This document shows, one piece after another, positions 1 to 12,375 of a stretch of DNA of 64,000 nt (position 1 is the stretch's first letter; every line of letters begins with the position of its first letter). The notes beneath the pieces are model-generated. The model was given only the letters and a program-made list of their open reading frames with translations. It searched no databases and was not told the DNA's origin. Source of the DNA: Echinarachnius parma (lineage: Eukaryota > Echinodermata > Echinoidea > Clypeasteroida > Echinarachniidae); assembly GCA_037951105.1 (NCBI GenBank), contig JBAMJV010007169.1, forward strand, positions 1 through 64,000, in the 5' to 3' direction. A program made the translations under genes and the position numbers.

Positions 1-3000
1 GATCCTAAAATATGGTGGTCTATGGAAAATGCATGTTATACCAAAATCAAAATCAAATAGTCTTGAAAGGGATTAGAAAAAATACCCCATCTACTCATAT
101 AAAGAATAACATGCATTGCACATTTCTAAATAGGGTGAGCCATTCTACACTAAATTAATTTCATATAACAATAATGATAATATCTTCTAAACATTAACAT
201 TAATTTGTACATTTATAATTATTTAACTTAAATCCACAACCCACAACATTAAATAATGAAGGATTACAATAAGTTTAATGACATCATAAAATGTGATCTA
301 GGATCTTCTTTTCAAAATAATGTTGTCAAATAAGTTTAATAAAGCTTGACATTGAAACACTTCCACCAGTTGCGGCATCTAATGATTTACATGCATTTAA
401 ATGAACACTGCATGTTTTGTATTCTCATTTATTAATAGCTACCTGTTAGGGATCAAACATGTGGCTGCAATCAATCAAAACTTCTTTTGTCTTCAGACAT
501 TAGATCAAGGTTAGCAAATATCTTTGGGTTTTTTCCAGTGTCCAGGATATGGAAAGAAATCTACCATAATACTCCACGGATAGCTCAACAAATTGGAGAT
601 TTTATGGTTCCTGGCATTTGCTGTGACAAACAAATCCCTAGAATATGTTGGGAAAAGTAAGCAAAGCTGGAAATTATCAAATATCACTCTGTTTTCTGAT
701 GCCTTTTGATGGGAAGGTGAAGGATTGACTTACCCCTGCATAGTTTCCCCATTTCCTAATATAAAACAGAAGCACTCCCTCGTGGACTCTATTTTCAGGA
801 ATCAAAGGAACAAATAGTAACCAGATGTTTGATTTTCTAGCCCCCCCCCCCCCCCCATCTCCCCATTTTCCATTAGAATCTAGTGTGTCAGTAGAAAAAA
901 GTAGAGAATGGCTACCCCCCCCCCCCCCCCCCCCTCCTATATCCCAGAAGAGTCCATTGCCTCTGTCATGTCTGTACTGTAGAAACAAACAAGTTAGCAA
1001 ATTTATAGCAAATGGCAGCTCTCCCACTTTTCTTAGAACTTTCTAAGACCAAGGTGTGAGAGAATGTGCACTGGTCCCAACCCACCTCTCAAATCTCAAC
1101 TAGCTATTCTTCAAGAATGATGAAAAATCACTTGTTCACCCACCTTACCTAAAAGCTCTTATTTAGTCCCACATGTACAAAATGTGAAGACTGTTTCTAT
1201 GCAGCTATCATTTGGTCTGGTGCAAAGGGGGTTAACATGAGTGGGTTACAACCATGCCAATAGGACATCAAGTTTATTACCGAGGTATTCCTTGGTCTTA
1301 GAAATAAAAGATTTCTTGTTTTATAAAATACAGATTTTCCTTGTGATAAAAGATACCAGTGGCAATGCAGAGTGATGTGGAAAAAACCCTTAATTTCTCA
1401 TTTGGAATACTCAAAGGTGGATTAAAAAAGGTAAAATACTACAATTGGACATGTTTATGTTCACACAGATCATTTTAAACATAAATGGACATTGGCTTTC
1501 CCAAAACATTCTGATGAATTTGAAAAACATAATACACTGCTTTGATACATGTATAAGCATGTAAATGTAATAAATGTGTTGGTCATAACACATAGGGCTA
1601 ACAGCAACCATTGCCAATTTTGTAAAGCAAAAAAAACATGCTTTCCATAATAATTAATACAATGCCAAAATGTATGGAAAGAAACAAAACTATTACCTAA
1701 ATTTAATAAACAACTTCCTGTCTATAACATGGACAGTAAAAGGAAATATTTCTTGTTCTTTGTGGTCATTGTGGTTTTGGAGGATGGTACTTCTGCATCA
1801 ACAAGAGGAGAGATAATCTTGAGATTATCTCGATTTCCTAACCCATCAGTTCCCCTTCAACAACCCAAAGCTCAGTTGAAAGTGATTAGAACTTAATACT
1901 TTGCTCAATAGGTTATTGAGCCAAACTAATATTCTTGTGCTTTTACGCATTTTAATTCCATTCTTCTTTGCATTGTTGTGAAAATCTATCTTCACACCAG
2001 CTCCTGCATACAGAGAAGGAATGGAGCATTTAAGTAGTGGGATTTGGTTTACGCAATGAGGCTTGTGATGGTTCCCCGGGGGAAAAACAAATCCTGAAAC
2101 AATGGCTGCAAGAATGGGTCCCATTCACCCACCAATGATCCTGCTCATTGCCTCAAAGTCTACTCAAAGAGGTCCTCGACTCTCAAAAGCCTGGACTTGG
2201 TCCAATGGTGCGGACCAAATACATGGAGTCAAGGCTAGACCAACTTCCTGTCATTAGACCTGGACTTGAAGCGTCATTTTAGCAATTTTGTTTAATCAAC
2301 CCCGTAAATGATTGACATATTTCTCTTTTATTTTTGTCCGACTCTCAATTCGTCAGGAATTTATACAAGATTGGAGTGAATGGGACTTGTTTTTACACTT
2401 GGATGGAACAACAATCGTCTATTTACTGGATGCACGTGCATTGATCAAAATCTTTCCCTCTGCTCTGTTCTAGCAAGGTTTGGGTTAGGGTTACCATTAT
2501 CAGATAGTGGAGTGGGAGGCGAATCGTCACACGATATGACGTCCATCAAAAGTATGCAAATATGAGCGAAAGTCACTATTCTGTACCAGTCATGTCAATC
2601 TTTTCATGTTGATTGCTTTCTTTCATGAACTGCCATTTCTCACCATGCAATTACTTCCCAAATAGCTCTTTATTATATATGCTGATTGTATCTGTCCTCA
2701 CTCACACATTTATTGTTAATCTAAGACAAGTATGCAAAACAGATTTACCATCGCATGATTACGATTGATGGATGATAAACTACATCAATTTCCATACAGT
2801 TCTGAAAGCAATATGGGACAAAATCTAGCAGAACTTTCAACAGATAAATCTGCTTCATTATAACTTCAACCTCAAAAGTGCAGGTACAAAGTGGACTCTC
2901 CATGTTTTTGCACTTTACGGTCTTGTCACTGTTCACGTTTCTTTTGTTGAAGGCGAAAGTCCATCTTGAAACTGTCCATCAAAACAAGTCAGGGATATAT

Positions 3001-3990
3001 AGAGATATCTAGTCTCCCATGCCACTCAAATAGAATATAATACAGATTAAGTGAGAAAAAAAGGCACATCTCTTAACAATAGACTGCGAGGAATGCTAAC
3101 TAGTCCCACCTCAAAGGCAGTTCTTTTATTTAAATCTTTTTTTTTTCTTTTTTTTTCCCATTCTTGTTGGCCATTTGCAATTGTACATAGTTTTGTCTGG
3201 TTATGCATGTAATGCATGTACTCCACATTGCATTACACAGCAAGCAAGCAAGCAAGACAGGAGGTGAATGGGATTCGATCTCAACTGTACAAGCAGTGGC
3301 AGAAGATAATGGGGAAGGGCGGTGCAACACACAGTTGACATCAGTCTTCTATGCCCTGTTTGTTCCGTCTCCTTTGTTTGCAATGAAAGCAAGGTTTTTT
3401 ATTCTCTTCCTTCTCTTTCCTTTTTTTCCTTCCTTGCTATAAAAGTGCAGTTCTGATCACACGCTTTCCACAAGTCTCTCACCTACGCACATATTCTCAC
3501 TCGCATTTCAACCTCTCTCTCTTTCGATCTGTTCTTTCTTCAGTCCTTGTGCCTTCCATGTGGAATATGATCAAACCTGGGACAAGTTTCATAAAAGCAT
3601 CTTTGAACATTCAGATATAACCTTGTGATGACTTTGTGGTTTGTTTCACGACCTTCTGTGACAATGTGGTAGCAAAGATCAGTCACAAATAGGAATTTTG
3701 ACTACATGTATATCTTAACCTTTTCTAGGGCCTGAAATATAAAGATTTATCATTAACTGTACGCTTTATTCTTTGATTGTAAGATCATTCAATATCATAC
3801 TATTTATCATAAATCTTCATGTTCTTGGTTTAACCGTGCAAGAGGTTAAATTGTAATCTGTAAGGGTAAAATTTATATGCTGTCTGACTCACTCACTCAC
3901 TCTGACAAACCAACCACCCAACACACACAATCAAACTGACACTTTCCAATATATAACCACCCAACACACTCTCCACTTGAACTGTTTTAC
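1..3990. other. Presumed intron 2 of the CRIM1-like gene; no exon recognised
   Basis: This lies beyond the donor of the CRIM1-like exon 2, so it should be the next intron, read on the minus strand. I found no cysteine-rich (VWC or antistasin-like) exon here; the open frames are short and low in cysteine. It holds two poly-C runs near 840-936, a short AAGC repeat at 3239-3256 and a pyrimidine-rich patch near 3395-3545. A very small exon could have been missed. Confidence 0.5.
840..936. repeat. Two poly-C runs 60 bp apart
   Basis: Runs of about 17 C (from 840) and 20 C (from 915) flank ordinary sequence. Open frames through them on either strand encode only poly-proline or poly-glycine and are artefacts. 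Similar runs recur at least ten times in the window. Confidence 0.9.
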
Positions 3991-4254
3991 CTGGTTCAGT
4001 CCCATTGCGAACACTCCTGGCTTGCTCGCAGGTTTCTGAGTTGGCAAAATCAAACGGGTCGATGCAGGCGATGATCCCTTCGCTGCATGCACACCTCTCC
4101 TCATCCACACCATTCAACCCGATCCCGCTTCTAAGCAGATTGCAGCCAGAAAATAGTTTCATCTCGCAGCCAGAGTAGGTCGAGTCCTGCGATCCCTGGC
4201 TGTGCTGGGAGGACTCCAGCAAGGAACTGGTCCCTTCATCACCAGTCTGAATTT
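3991..4254 (-). CDS. CRIM1-like gene, coding exon 2 (partial gene)
   Basis: Second coding exon of a CRIM1-like protein, 264 bp, phase 1 at both ends. On the minus strand a polypyrimidine stretch ending TTGCAG precedes it (AG at 4256-4255), and the donor GTAAAA follows base 3991. The frame continues directly from exon 1. It encodes a Ser/Gln-rich linker followed by six cysteines in the pattern GCEMKLFSGCNLL, then ERCACSEG, then ACIDPFDF and ETCEQA. From family knowledge, vertebrate CRIM1 has the same segment straight after its IGFBP domain: two Cys before a C-x-C, then a Cys ahead of a Pro-Phe-x-Phe motif and a final Cys. An N-glycosylation sequon (NGT) lies near the exon end. Later exons with VWC repeats and the membrane segment would be left of the window. 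The call rests mainly on this cysteine pattern. Confidence 0.75.
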
Positions 4255-4393
4255 CTGCAATTCAGAAAATATAATATAATTCATGTAATTTTTTTTCTTT
4301 TTCATGCCATAGTATGAGACAGTTCATTAAATAACAGACAAGAAATTAAATAGCTCTTCATTCTTTTATTCCGGTATGACAATCTTTAGGAAT

Positions 4394-4466
4394 CTCGCAG
4401 TCGGCATAGCTTCAGTCTTGCGAGTCCTGACTGTGTTGGGAGGATTCAAGCAAGAGGTGGTCCCAA
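4394..4466 (-). pseudogene. Decayed duplicate of the CRIM1-like exon 2 5' end
   Basis: On the minus strand this repeats the acceptor and first part of exon 2 (4254 to about 4166) with obvious similarity, including the CTGCATTACAG acceptor-like end and the following GGGACCA block. It carries a one-base loss relative to exon 2; in the original frame a TGA then follows, so it cannot serve as an alternative exon. The AT-rich flank with TTCATTAAATAAC is also duplicated (near 4323 and 4541). A shorter third copy lies at 4588-4624. The repeat period is roughly 220-230 bp, which points to an old local tandem duplication. Confidence 0.7.
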
Positions 4467-4587
4467 CTGTAATGCAGAAAATATCATATAATTCATAACT
4501 AATATTGCTTATGGTCAATACTCCCATAGTATGTGAAAGTTCATTAAATAACCTACAAGACAATCAACAACTCTTTCTTCCTTTAAA

Positions 4588-4624
4588 ATCTTGCAGGTCG
4601 AGTCTTGTGAAACGTGACTGGCTC
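4588..4624 (-). repeat. Third, shortest copy of the exon 2-derived tandem repeat
   Basis: The plus-strand block GCAGGTCGAGTCTTGTGA followed by a CGTGACTGGCTC-like end resembles the exon 2 segment near 4168-4204. It has no splice site or open frame. Its spacing continues the period set by exon 2 and the copy at 4394-4466. Confidence 0.5.
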
Positions 4625-5539
4625 TAATTTTGGTATAACATGAAATCTCTATTGATCAATAGAATCAGAGCTTACTAGCGTAGTAAGTTCTGGATCAGTA
4701 CTGAGTGAATGGGTTAAGTGAAAAGGACTACATTGACAGTACTACAGCGCTCTCATTAGGAATAACCATCAGTGCGATGGTGATTAGAGTCCAGTAAACG
4801 TGCTGTCACCATCTTACAATGCACTTATCATTCAGGGTAACCTAACGATCACTACACTCAATCATTTCACATCTGGAAATATACACTGTTGGCAAGTCAA
4901 GGAAAGCTTTAACAGGTAATAATTTACTAATTTACCAAGTAATCATTCAGATTGATGAAACAATCTTTCCAATTGAGACTTTTTATCAAGATAAAGCTCA
5001 TATTTGTAAGATTGGGAAGTGATGACTTGCAAGTTTTCAGCTCTTTGCCTACAGATATAGATATACCATACATATTTCTACTATTTCTCTTACATCCCTT
5101 GGGGTATTACCCTCTCAAACAAGAACTGTAAAATCAAGGAGTAACCAAAATAATCCACATTGAGTCTTTTGTATGGGTGTTACAGATTTGCATACTGTAT
5201 GCATTCATAGCCAAAAACATGAAATTATTTTATCACATGCTAACAGAGTCACAGTCCACACAATCAACATTATGATTAAAACTTCTCTTTCAGTTCCTAC
5301 TTTTGACATCTGGAAATATGTCTGCAGCTAATGAAACTTGAACAGGTAGTGCATCACGCTTACAGGCAATGAACCCTCACATTTACAAAAAATGTAACCC
5401 ATTGAAGACAAGTTCTCTGCAATGACTATTACATATATTCTCAATAGACCCTAGCTCAAGTTTTGTTTTCACATCCTGAATGGGTTAAAGATTAAATGTT
5501 GTGTGTAACACCAGATGAAAGTAGCTTAAACGTTATTGC

Positions 5540-5665
5540 ACGATGGGGATGTTGCATAAATAGTTGCGATTGATCGCAAATCAGAAAACATGCACACTTG
5601 AGCCAATCAAAATTGCACATTTAGGCACATTTTCTGACTTGCGATTAATCACATACCATAAATTC
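5540..5665. mobile_element. Degenerate relative of the GTTGCAGAAAGAG MITE
   Basis: The interior resembles that of the intact copy at 34912-35077: a TTGCGATTGATCGCAAATCAG-like left part, a shared 'cacacttgagccaatcaaaa' core, and a TGACTTGCGATTAATCAC-like right part. The outermost GTTGCAGAAAGAG termini are missing. Confidence 0.4.
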
Positions 5666-6335
5666 ACTTGAACTCCATTTCATATGGTACACAATGCATA
5701 ATTCATGAACTGTTTCCTCTTTTCTAAACAGTCACATATTTTTATGACATATAATTATGATTGATGTATATTTAATGTCCAAGCTTTCCTAACTGTTCAC
5801 ACCATCATTTTAACACTTTCTGGCAAAAGGGCTGTCAAACTGCATGAATCAGTACTGAATCACAAGTTATTCAAAAAACAAGTTTCTAATGGATTAAAAC
5901 TAATATCCTCCAGGTAGAAAATATTATCATATGTCCTCACACTTGCATCAATCATAAATCTGACAGGCTGTTTTATGTTCATGATGTTAAAATGTCAACA
6001 TTAGTAACAGCAGACAAACATGATTTTCTGTCATGAAGTCAAGAAAAGATCCATATTGTCCTTTCATAACCAAAGGTTGGGCCCTTTTGAGAACAATTCT
6101 GATTTGACACCAAAAGCATAGCTCAGCAAAAAGTCACTAAATGTCAATTTGAATCAACTCAGATTCACTGTGTCTGCATTGTACATTCGTGTATGAACTG
6201 TCAACAACTGCACCTCATGTGAAATACTGGATCTATGTGTGTTTTCCAATGTTCAAAATATGAATCATCATGTTTACCATTTTGAAAAATACTGCTATTA
6301 AAGAAGGGAAGCCAAACTGAAATACAAATTCTTAA

Positions 6336-6415
6336 CCTGTTCCCTGCTAGATTTTGCGATCCCCATAGAGTTTAATACAGGGCCCACCAGGTTCCAGTAG
6401 GCATTGGGTAAATGT
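6336..6415. repeat. Short dispersed repeat (CCCATAGA type), copy 1
   Basis: Contains the recurring block GATCCCCATAGAGTTT followed by a CCCACCAGGTTCC-like end. Other copies lie at 50690-50775, 53410-53480 and, inverted, 56405-56490. About 70-80 bp; class unknown. Confidence 0.5.
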
Positions 6416-7778
6416 AGACATTGATCCACAACTAACTGGACAACAATAGGAGAACAATCAATGGTAGAGGATGTAACGTACTGCTTGGTCTTCACAGACT
6501 ACATCCATTTCAGCTACCCCCATTCTTCTACTAGCTAAATATGAATACAGGGGCTTATAATTAAGAGAAAAGATTAGAATTATAGGAGTTGGGATTAGGT
6601 GTACATTGGATTAGGTTTAGGGGTGGGGGACATTTTTGAGTTGGGAAAATGGAAGTTTCAGGCATCATTTAGTTATTTTAGTAGACCAAATGAGACTTAA
6701 AACCAAATGGGTGTAGACCCGGCTACCATAAACCCAATCAATGAAACTGAATAAATGATGATGTTTTTCACTGGGGCACTGTCATTGCATAACATCAATT
6801 ACACTTCCTTTTCTTCATCTGCCAACAAAAGAAGCATTATGTTTGTGATTTCTTTGTCTTTATTTTGCTGACAGGTATCACTGTCAAATAAAAAAATGTC
6901 TTTATCTGCACTCAAATGAAGCAATTATTTACTTATATAAGCCTATTTATGATTTGTACATTTTAGATATTATTATGTTTATTCAGCAGAGATAGAACAA
7001 CACTCTTTACAGAAACGTGAATAAGACTAAGCCATTCTAAATAGTACATTAAATAACTTTTAGTCACAGTTTGACATTCATTTGATCAATTAAAACACTA
7101 TTGATATTCTGGAGAGTGGAGACACAATTTTGATAACAATATATAGAATTGCCAACTGTGAGTCATGCAACTAGAAGCAACTATAGCTGGTTAAATACCA
7201 CGCTAAATAGAAATAAATTTCCCCCTATCATCTAGTCATTCTTTTCCTTTACCCTCATTTGACCTCTTTTATACATTAATTTATCAAAGTCGAGGAAACA
7301 ATTTTGCTGGTCTGTTTCTTCCCCCGACTTCTTCTCTTTTAACCAGCAATGATGATATGTGAAACAAAATTAACCCATACTCATAGGACATGATTTAATG
7401 TTCATACAATATACATTTACCCTGTGTGATCCTGCCCTAGATGTCTTGCCTTAGCCATCAATGGGTTAACTGGTGCCCAAGGAGAAACCCCCAAGAAAGT
7501 ATTGATTCTAGAGCAGTCGTTACTGCAGCTGTGTATAAAAGCGCTGTATTCATGAGAGATATTCCATGACACTTCCTGCTAATTACCCTGCAAAATCGAT
7601 ACTTGAAATGCGGTATGCCCTGCAATTAGAATCATTTCATGTCCGATTCCCCCCCAGAGGCGAATGATGCTTTTGAATAACATTCCATTCACGTTTCCAT
7701 TTCTCATTTGGAGTTCTAAATGGCAAATTAAAATGGGGAAAAACATAAAAACTTCTCTGCTTAGAGGATAACATTTAA

Positions 7779-8012
7779 TAGCCCGGTCACATACATGTAT
7801 CAACGGATTGCGCAAACGGATGTCAAACGGAGAGCTAAATTTTCCATCCGTTCTATACGTTTCTTGTCCGTTCCTTGTCCGGTGATGTACGTTGTTCTTT
7901 GTTTTGTACATGAAGCAATGGAAACGACTTTCATCACCAGATAATTCAATTTCGCAAATTGTCTATTCGTTGGGCATACGTTTCCGATATCCGTTGATAT
8001 CTGACTGCGCCA
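7779..8012. mobile_element. 234 bp MITE with GCCCGGTCA inverted ends, copy 1
   Basis: The left end reads TAGCCCGGTCACATA, and the right end is the inverse with one or two changes (TGACTGCGCCA). A nearly identical element of the same length lies at 48649-48882, where a TAA flanks both sides. A three-base TWA target duplication and G/C-rich ends are typical of PIF/Harbinger-type MITEs. There is no coding capacity; open frames through it are chance. Confidence 0.75.
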
Positions 8013-9689
8013 TTAGTAGATGGATATGTTTCAAGCAAACTAATGCCACATGTTGCAAATTTGTCATAAATGTTCCAGTTTATCTGTAAAACAGTTGTAC
8101 TTTTTGTTCCATTGTATATTACTCCCATTATAAACACATCTTAATTCACAATTAACATCGTTTTAAGCAAAATAATGCCAGAGGTTACAATCTCGTCATT
8201 GTCATCCCAGCAAATAGATCTGCAAAATATTTACACTATTTATGTCATAAGTAATCGCCTCAAAGCAGTTTTATACACGTGTTAGTAACTTGAACAAAAG
8301 CTGTATTACAAATAAGTCTAACAACTTTTGTGACACAATCTGTCATTTGAATTCCTAGAAGCAATTAATTCAGCACATAATATCCTGATCCCACTCATGA
8401 TTTCTTAATATAAGTTATAATAATCTCATTCTCTTTTCCCCGTTTGTATAGCCGTCTGTAAAATTGTATTCACACGATAGCTTCCTGAATTAAGGGCCTT
8501 TGTAGTTTGTAACCCTTTGCCTACTAGAACCTGTATGAATATACATCAACACTGTGAAAATTACAATGCCAGAAACTATATAAACATGTCAATTCTGTAC
8601 ATTCAATGTTGATTTTATTTCTTCCCTTCTAATAAATGATGATCTCAATTGTTTATTCTCCCTTTAAACGCTACATATCTGTAAGAATGTAACCCTTGCC
8701 TACAGGAACATGGTAAGCTATATGTACATTAACTCTTTACATTATCCAGGAAGGAACATGTTAATTATGGACTATCAATGTCAAGGAACAATTGGTTGAT
8801 CCCCATCTATCTTATCTACAGTAGGGAGTGACAATTACCCCGTTATAACCATAATCAAGAGTAAATTATACCATCAATAAACTTGAGTGTGGTTTAATTG
8901 GTTAATAGGTTGAGCAAGATAAACGAAAGAACACATAGTAAGTGATCAAAGTGACACATATCTTTGCAAAGTTCCACACATACAGCCCAGAAATGTACAC
9001 ACATCCTCAAGAATGTGTGTGTGGTTTTTTGTACAAACTTTCAGGTATATATATTATGTACAATCAAAACAAGAATTCATGCTTTAAATTAAATGTAAAA
9101 TTCTATAATCACATGTATGGGACAGAGCAATGCATATCTTGTTTATATCACAAGCAAATTACCCTACAATAAATGAATAAACCCTGTGAGTTCCGTGCAA
9201 TGTCAATAAGTTAGTAAAGATAACTTAATCAATCTAGATTTCAACAACACAATCAACAGTGGTCAACCATAACCTTCTCAATATATAGTGTACCGGTAAT
9301 TGAACTATTGTTGAACAGTTATTACTTCCTATCACATGCATAATTGTCATCGTATTACTATACAAACAAGCACATAATTGAATTATAAAATCATGTGAAT
9401 TTGTAAAGATATACATTTTAAGTGTTAGGATTTATTTGAATCGGTAACAGTTTCGGAAGCAACTTGAACTGTAATTGTTTTTGAACACATATATTGTCAT
9501 TATATAACTAGTAGACAAACAATTACCAATACCTTGAAGAGCTTAATGACATTTACATTATGAGGCTTTGGTAACAAAATTCAGTGTTATAATGCATCAT
9601 AATCACTAATAAAGATTTTGTAATGTACAAAAGAGAATGGAAATGTCATGAGGAGGGCTGTGTCCAATGTCTGGATGAACTATGGCTAA

Positions 9690-9719
9690 GATAGATAGAT
9701 AGATGGATAGATAGATAGA
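9690..9719. repeat. GATA-type tetranucleotide microsatellite
   Basis: About seven AGAT units with one interruption (GATGGATA). Confidence 0.9.
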
Positions 9720-9918
9720 ATGTACTTCCAACGTTGTTGCTTTATATTACATCTATTGTTCTTCTTCTTCTTCCAATAAAGTGCAGCTTCAGACTTGAAG
9801 ATTACGCACTGTTTGTGCATGTGTGGGACGTGTGTGCATACCAGTTCCACCTCACAAGTTCGTGCGTTTATTTACAAGTTCGTGCAAGTAAAAACAATCA
9901 TATCTTGACTGTTGAAGT

Positions 9919-10083
9919 TTAGGGGTATGTTACCCTCAGCAAGGCCTTGAATGCCTCTACAGAGGGTGAGGTGGCAGGATCCATCGGAAAGTTGTTCCAG
10001 TCTTTGATGGTTCTGGGAAAGAACGATGAGGTGAAGGCTTGACTGGTACATGATGGAGCAATGAATCGAGATCCGTGCCCCCC
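9919..10083 (-). pseudogene. LINE reverse-transcriptase C-terminal fragment (L2/CR1-like)
   Basis: Read on the minus strand, this segment ends at a TAA (9921-9919) and encodes AFTSSFFPRTIKDWNNF followed by about 27 more residues. A [S/Y]FFPR-T-I-x-DWN-x-[L/F]P block just before the stop is characteristic of the extreme C-terminus of non-LTR retrotransposon ORF2 proteins of the CR1/L2/Rex group. No reverse-transcriptase core is present upstream (right of 10083), so it is a 5'-truncated copy, as is usual for LINEs. The few hundred bases to its left would be the element's 3' untranslated tail. Confidence 0.7.
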
Positions 10084-10969
10084 TTGTTATTTATTAGACA
10101 AATTAATTACCAGTAATGGGAAAATATTTATCACATGACAATTGTTAATATACATTGTTAGTACCTGTCATAATCGATAATGACATGTTGGTAATATACT
10201 TCCGCAGTCACTGCCTCATACCATGTGAATGGTTATCCCATTATTACAAACACACAAAAGTAAATTACTGGTACTGGGAAAAGATTTATCAACTATTACT
10301 ATTACTGGAATATCAAATTATGTAAATTCAGATTATAAAAAAATTTGGAATCATGTAAAATGACCAACTTACATTCAACACAAATGTCAGCCCAATATGT
10401 CATGACTCGTGATGACCTCGCAACTTTATCCTCCCTTGGGGATGTCAATGACTTTGTGTCTTTTGCATTTTATTCAAAGAGGTAATTCTAGTTCACAAAC
10501 TGAAATAGCTAAATACACAATATCACAATATCAGTTACACGACCTACTACAATGTAGCTGGCTAAACAAATTATGCAATATAGTAATTAATGCAACTTCT
10601 CAGTGTAAACTACGACTACATTATACTTTCCTATGAAAATAGATGATGCTTTATGAAATTGAAAATATACGATAGTTCACAATTTCAACATTTATTTACT
10701 TCATTGATATGATCAAATTTATAATGTCTTGATGTCTAATGAGCTTGAGTTAAATCAGAAGCATACTTCTCTATTAAAAAAAACAAATAACTTTGTATTA
10801 TGTTTGGATTGTACACCAACAAAAAGTTTAACTTGCTTGACTGGGCAACAACAACCAAATCTTTAAACAAAATTATGTTTTTCTAGCATGGCAATGGCAA
10901 TGGCGGTCATCCTACTCATTTTTCACAGCCATCAGGGAAAAGGGGTTGATTTCAAGCTGCCTTGTTTAA

Positions 10970-11370
10970 AAGATCAAATAACTTTGTTACATGTACATGT
11001 GCGAAAATGTATAAATGTTTAGATAAAATGTGTATTTTTGATATCTGATATGTCCACTGAGTAATGTGTGAAAATTCCACGGTAAATGAACGTCATGATA
11101 TGACCGAGTAATGAGCAAAAATGCAAAGGGGTATTGCTAACTCCCTACACTTACATGTACTTTGAACACAGTTATAATTATCCACTAGATAACTTTAAAT
11201 CTGAACACTTCAATCACAAATATCTTTTATAACAAAAGAGAAATGTGGAAAACCAAAACCTGCTCCATGTTTCTACTGGTAATACGGTTACAATAAGGTT
11301 TGAGTGAACCGCTAGAGTTATCTAGGTAAATTTTGTAGATTTTGACAAATTGTTAACCAACTAGATCCCT
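10970..11370. mobile_element. TTAA-flanked MITE, family B, copy 1
   Basis: Bounded by TTAA (10966-10969 and 11371-11374), with right terminus ACTAGATCCCT. Its interior aligns along its length with 32131-32508, for example the shared GATATCTGATATGTCCACTG, the GACCGAGTAATGAGCA-type block and ATCTGAACACTTCAATC. Non-coding. TTAA target sites suggest piggyBac-type mobilisation, but the AGGG...CCCT orientation of the ends leaves the class open. Confidence 0.75.
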
Positions 11371-11799
11371 TTAAGTTGGTATAAATATAACAAAGGGTAC
11401 GCGAGGGCAAGCAGATGCAAACAACATTCATACATTCATTTTAAATGTCAATTATCTCCAGCAGACAATGCATTGTGTGTACAGACAAACCTTTTGCTTC
11501 AATTCAATTCAAGGGGGTCAAATTGGGGTCGACTAATCACGTCAGAAGATCTGTTGTCTACATTATAGTTATCATGCACAATGTGTTTTGCAGTAGTATG
11601 GTAGAATAAATGTGCTAAATCTTCCATCATTTCCGGGTGATGGCAAAAGTTGGATTAACAATTAATTTATTTGCAATTCAATTATGGGTGCAAATGGTTT
11701 CCCACTGCGACATTGCGTAAATCGAATCATCCAATCGAATAAAAGGTGGCGGGTAACCAGATCACGGGCCTGTCAACTCCCTGTCATTATGCATTACTG

Positions 11800-12375
11800 C
11801 CCGGTTTAAATCCTGGCAGCTGAGACAAGTCTTTGTACAAGAATACCTCTTACCTGAACTCCCATATACCATTCCTGTTACAATAATCTTCCTCTGATGT
11901 TACTACACATGGCATGACAGTATATTGACATGAACATTCGGGTTTGAAATCCTGGCAGCAGTGACAAGTCTTTGACCAAGGACCAAAGATACCCTACATC
12001 TAGTTCATACCATTCATGTTACAATAATCTTCTCCAGAGTGGGGTAGTGTAACACTTACAGGAACCATTACACACTTTGGGAAACTTCTGACTTCAAATC
12101 ATACTACTTGCTGCTGATATGTTTGTGTACAGGTCTTCTATCTTAAATGCACTACATACCATTCCTGTCTAAATAATTTTCCCCTGAATGCATGAACAAA
12201 AGTGGCCTGAAAGTCATTTGAAAGGCATCATCATGCACTTGAATTTGCTCAACTTCTGTCAGCTAAGACAAGTCTTTTGACATTGAGAATTGTGGACCTT
12301 CTACCTAAACTTGCCTACATGTACCATCCCTTTCACAATAATCTCCCCTGATGATATTCATAAAAAAGGGGGCAT
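11800..12375. repeat. Diverged tandem array, unit about 140 bp, four copies
   Basis: The block TCCTGGCAGCTGAGACAAGT (near 11812) recurs in diverged form near 11951, 12100 and 12255. Each is followed by a CTACATACCATTCCTGT-like block and a AATAATCTTCCCCTGATG-like block. Non-coding. Confidence 0.7.

Noticed and set aside
677..1046. Opposing frames with poly-Gly and poly-Pro
   Set aside because: Produced by two poly-C runs; no domain or splice sites.
1846..2124. 92-codon minus-strand frame, considered as a CRIM1-like exon 3
   Set aside because: Only two cysteines, no VWC pattern and no suitable splice sites in the right phase.
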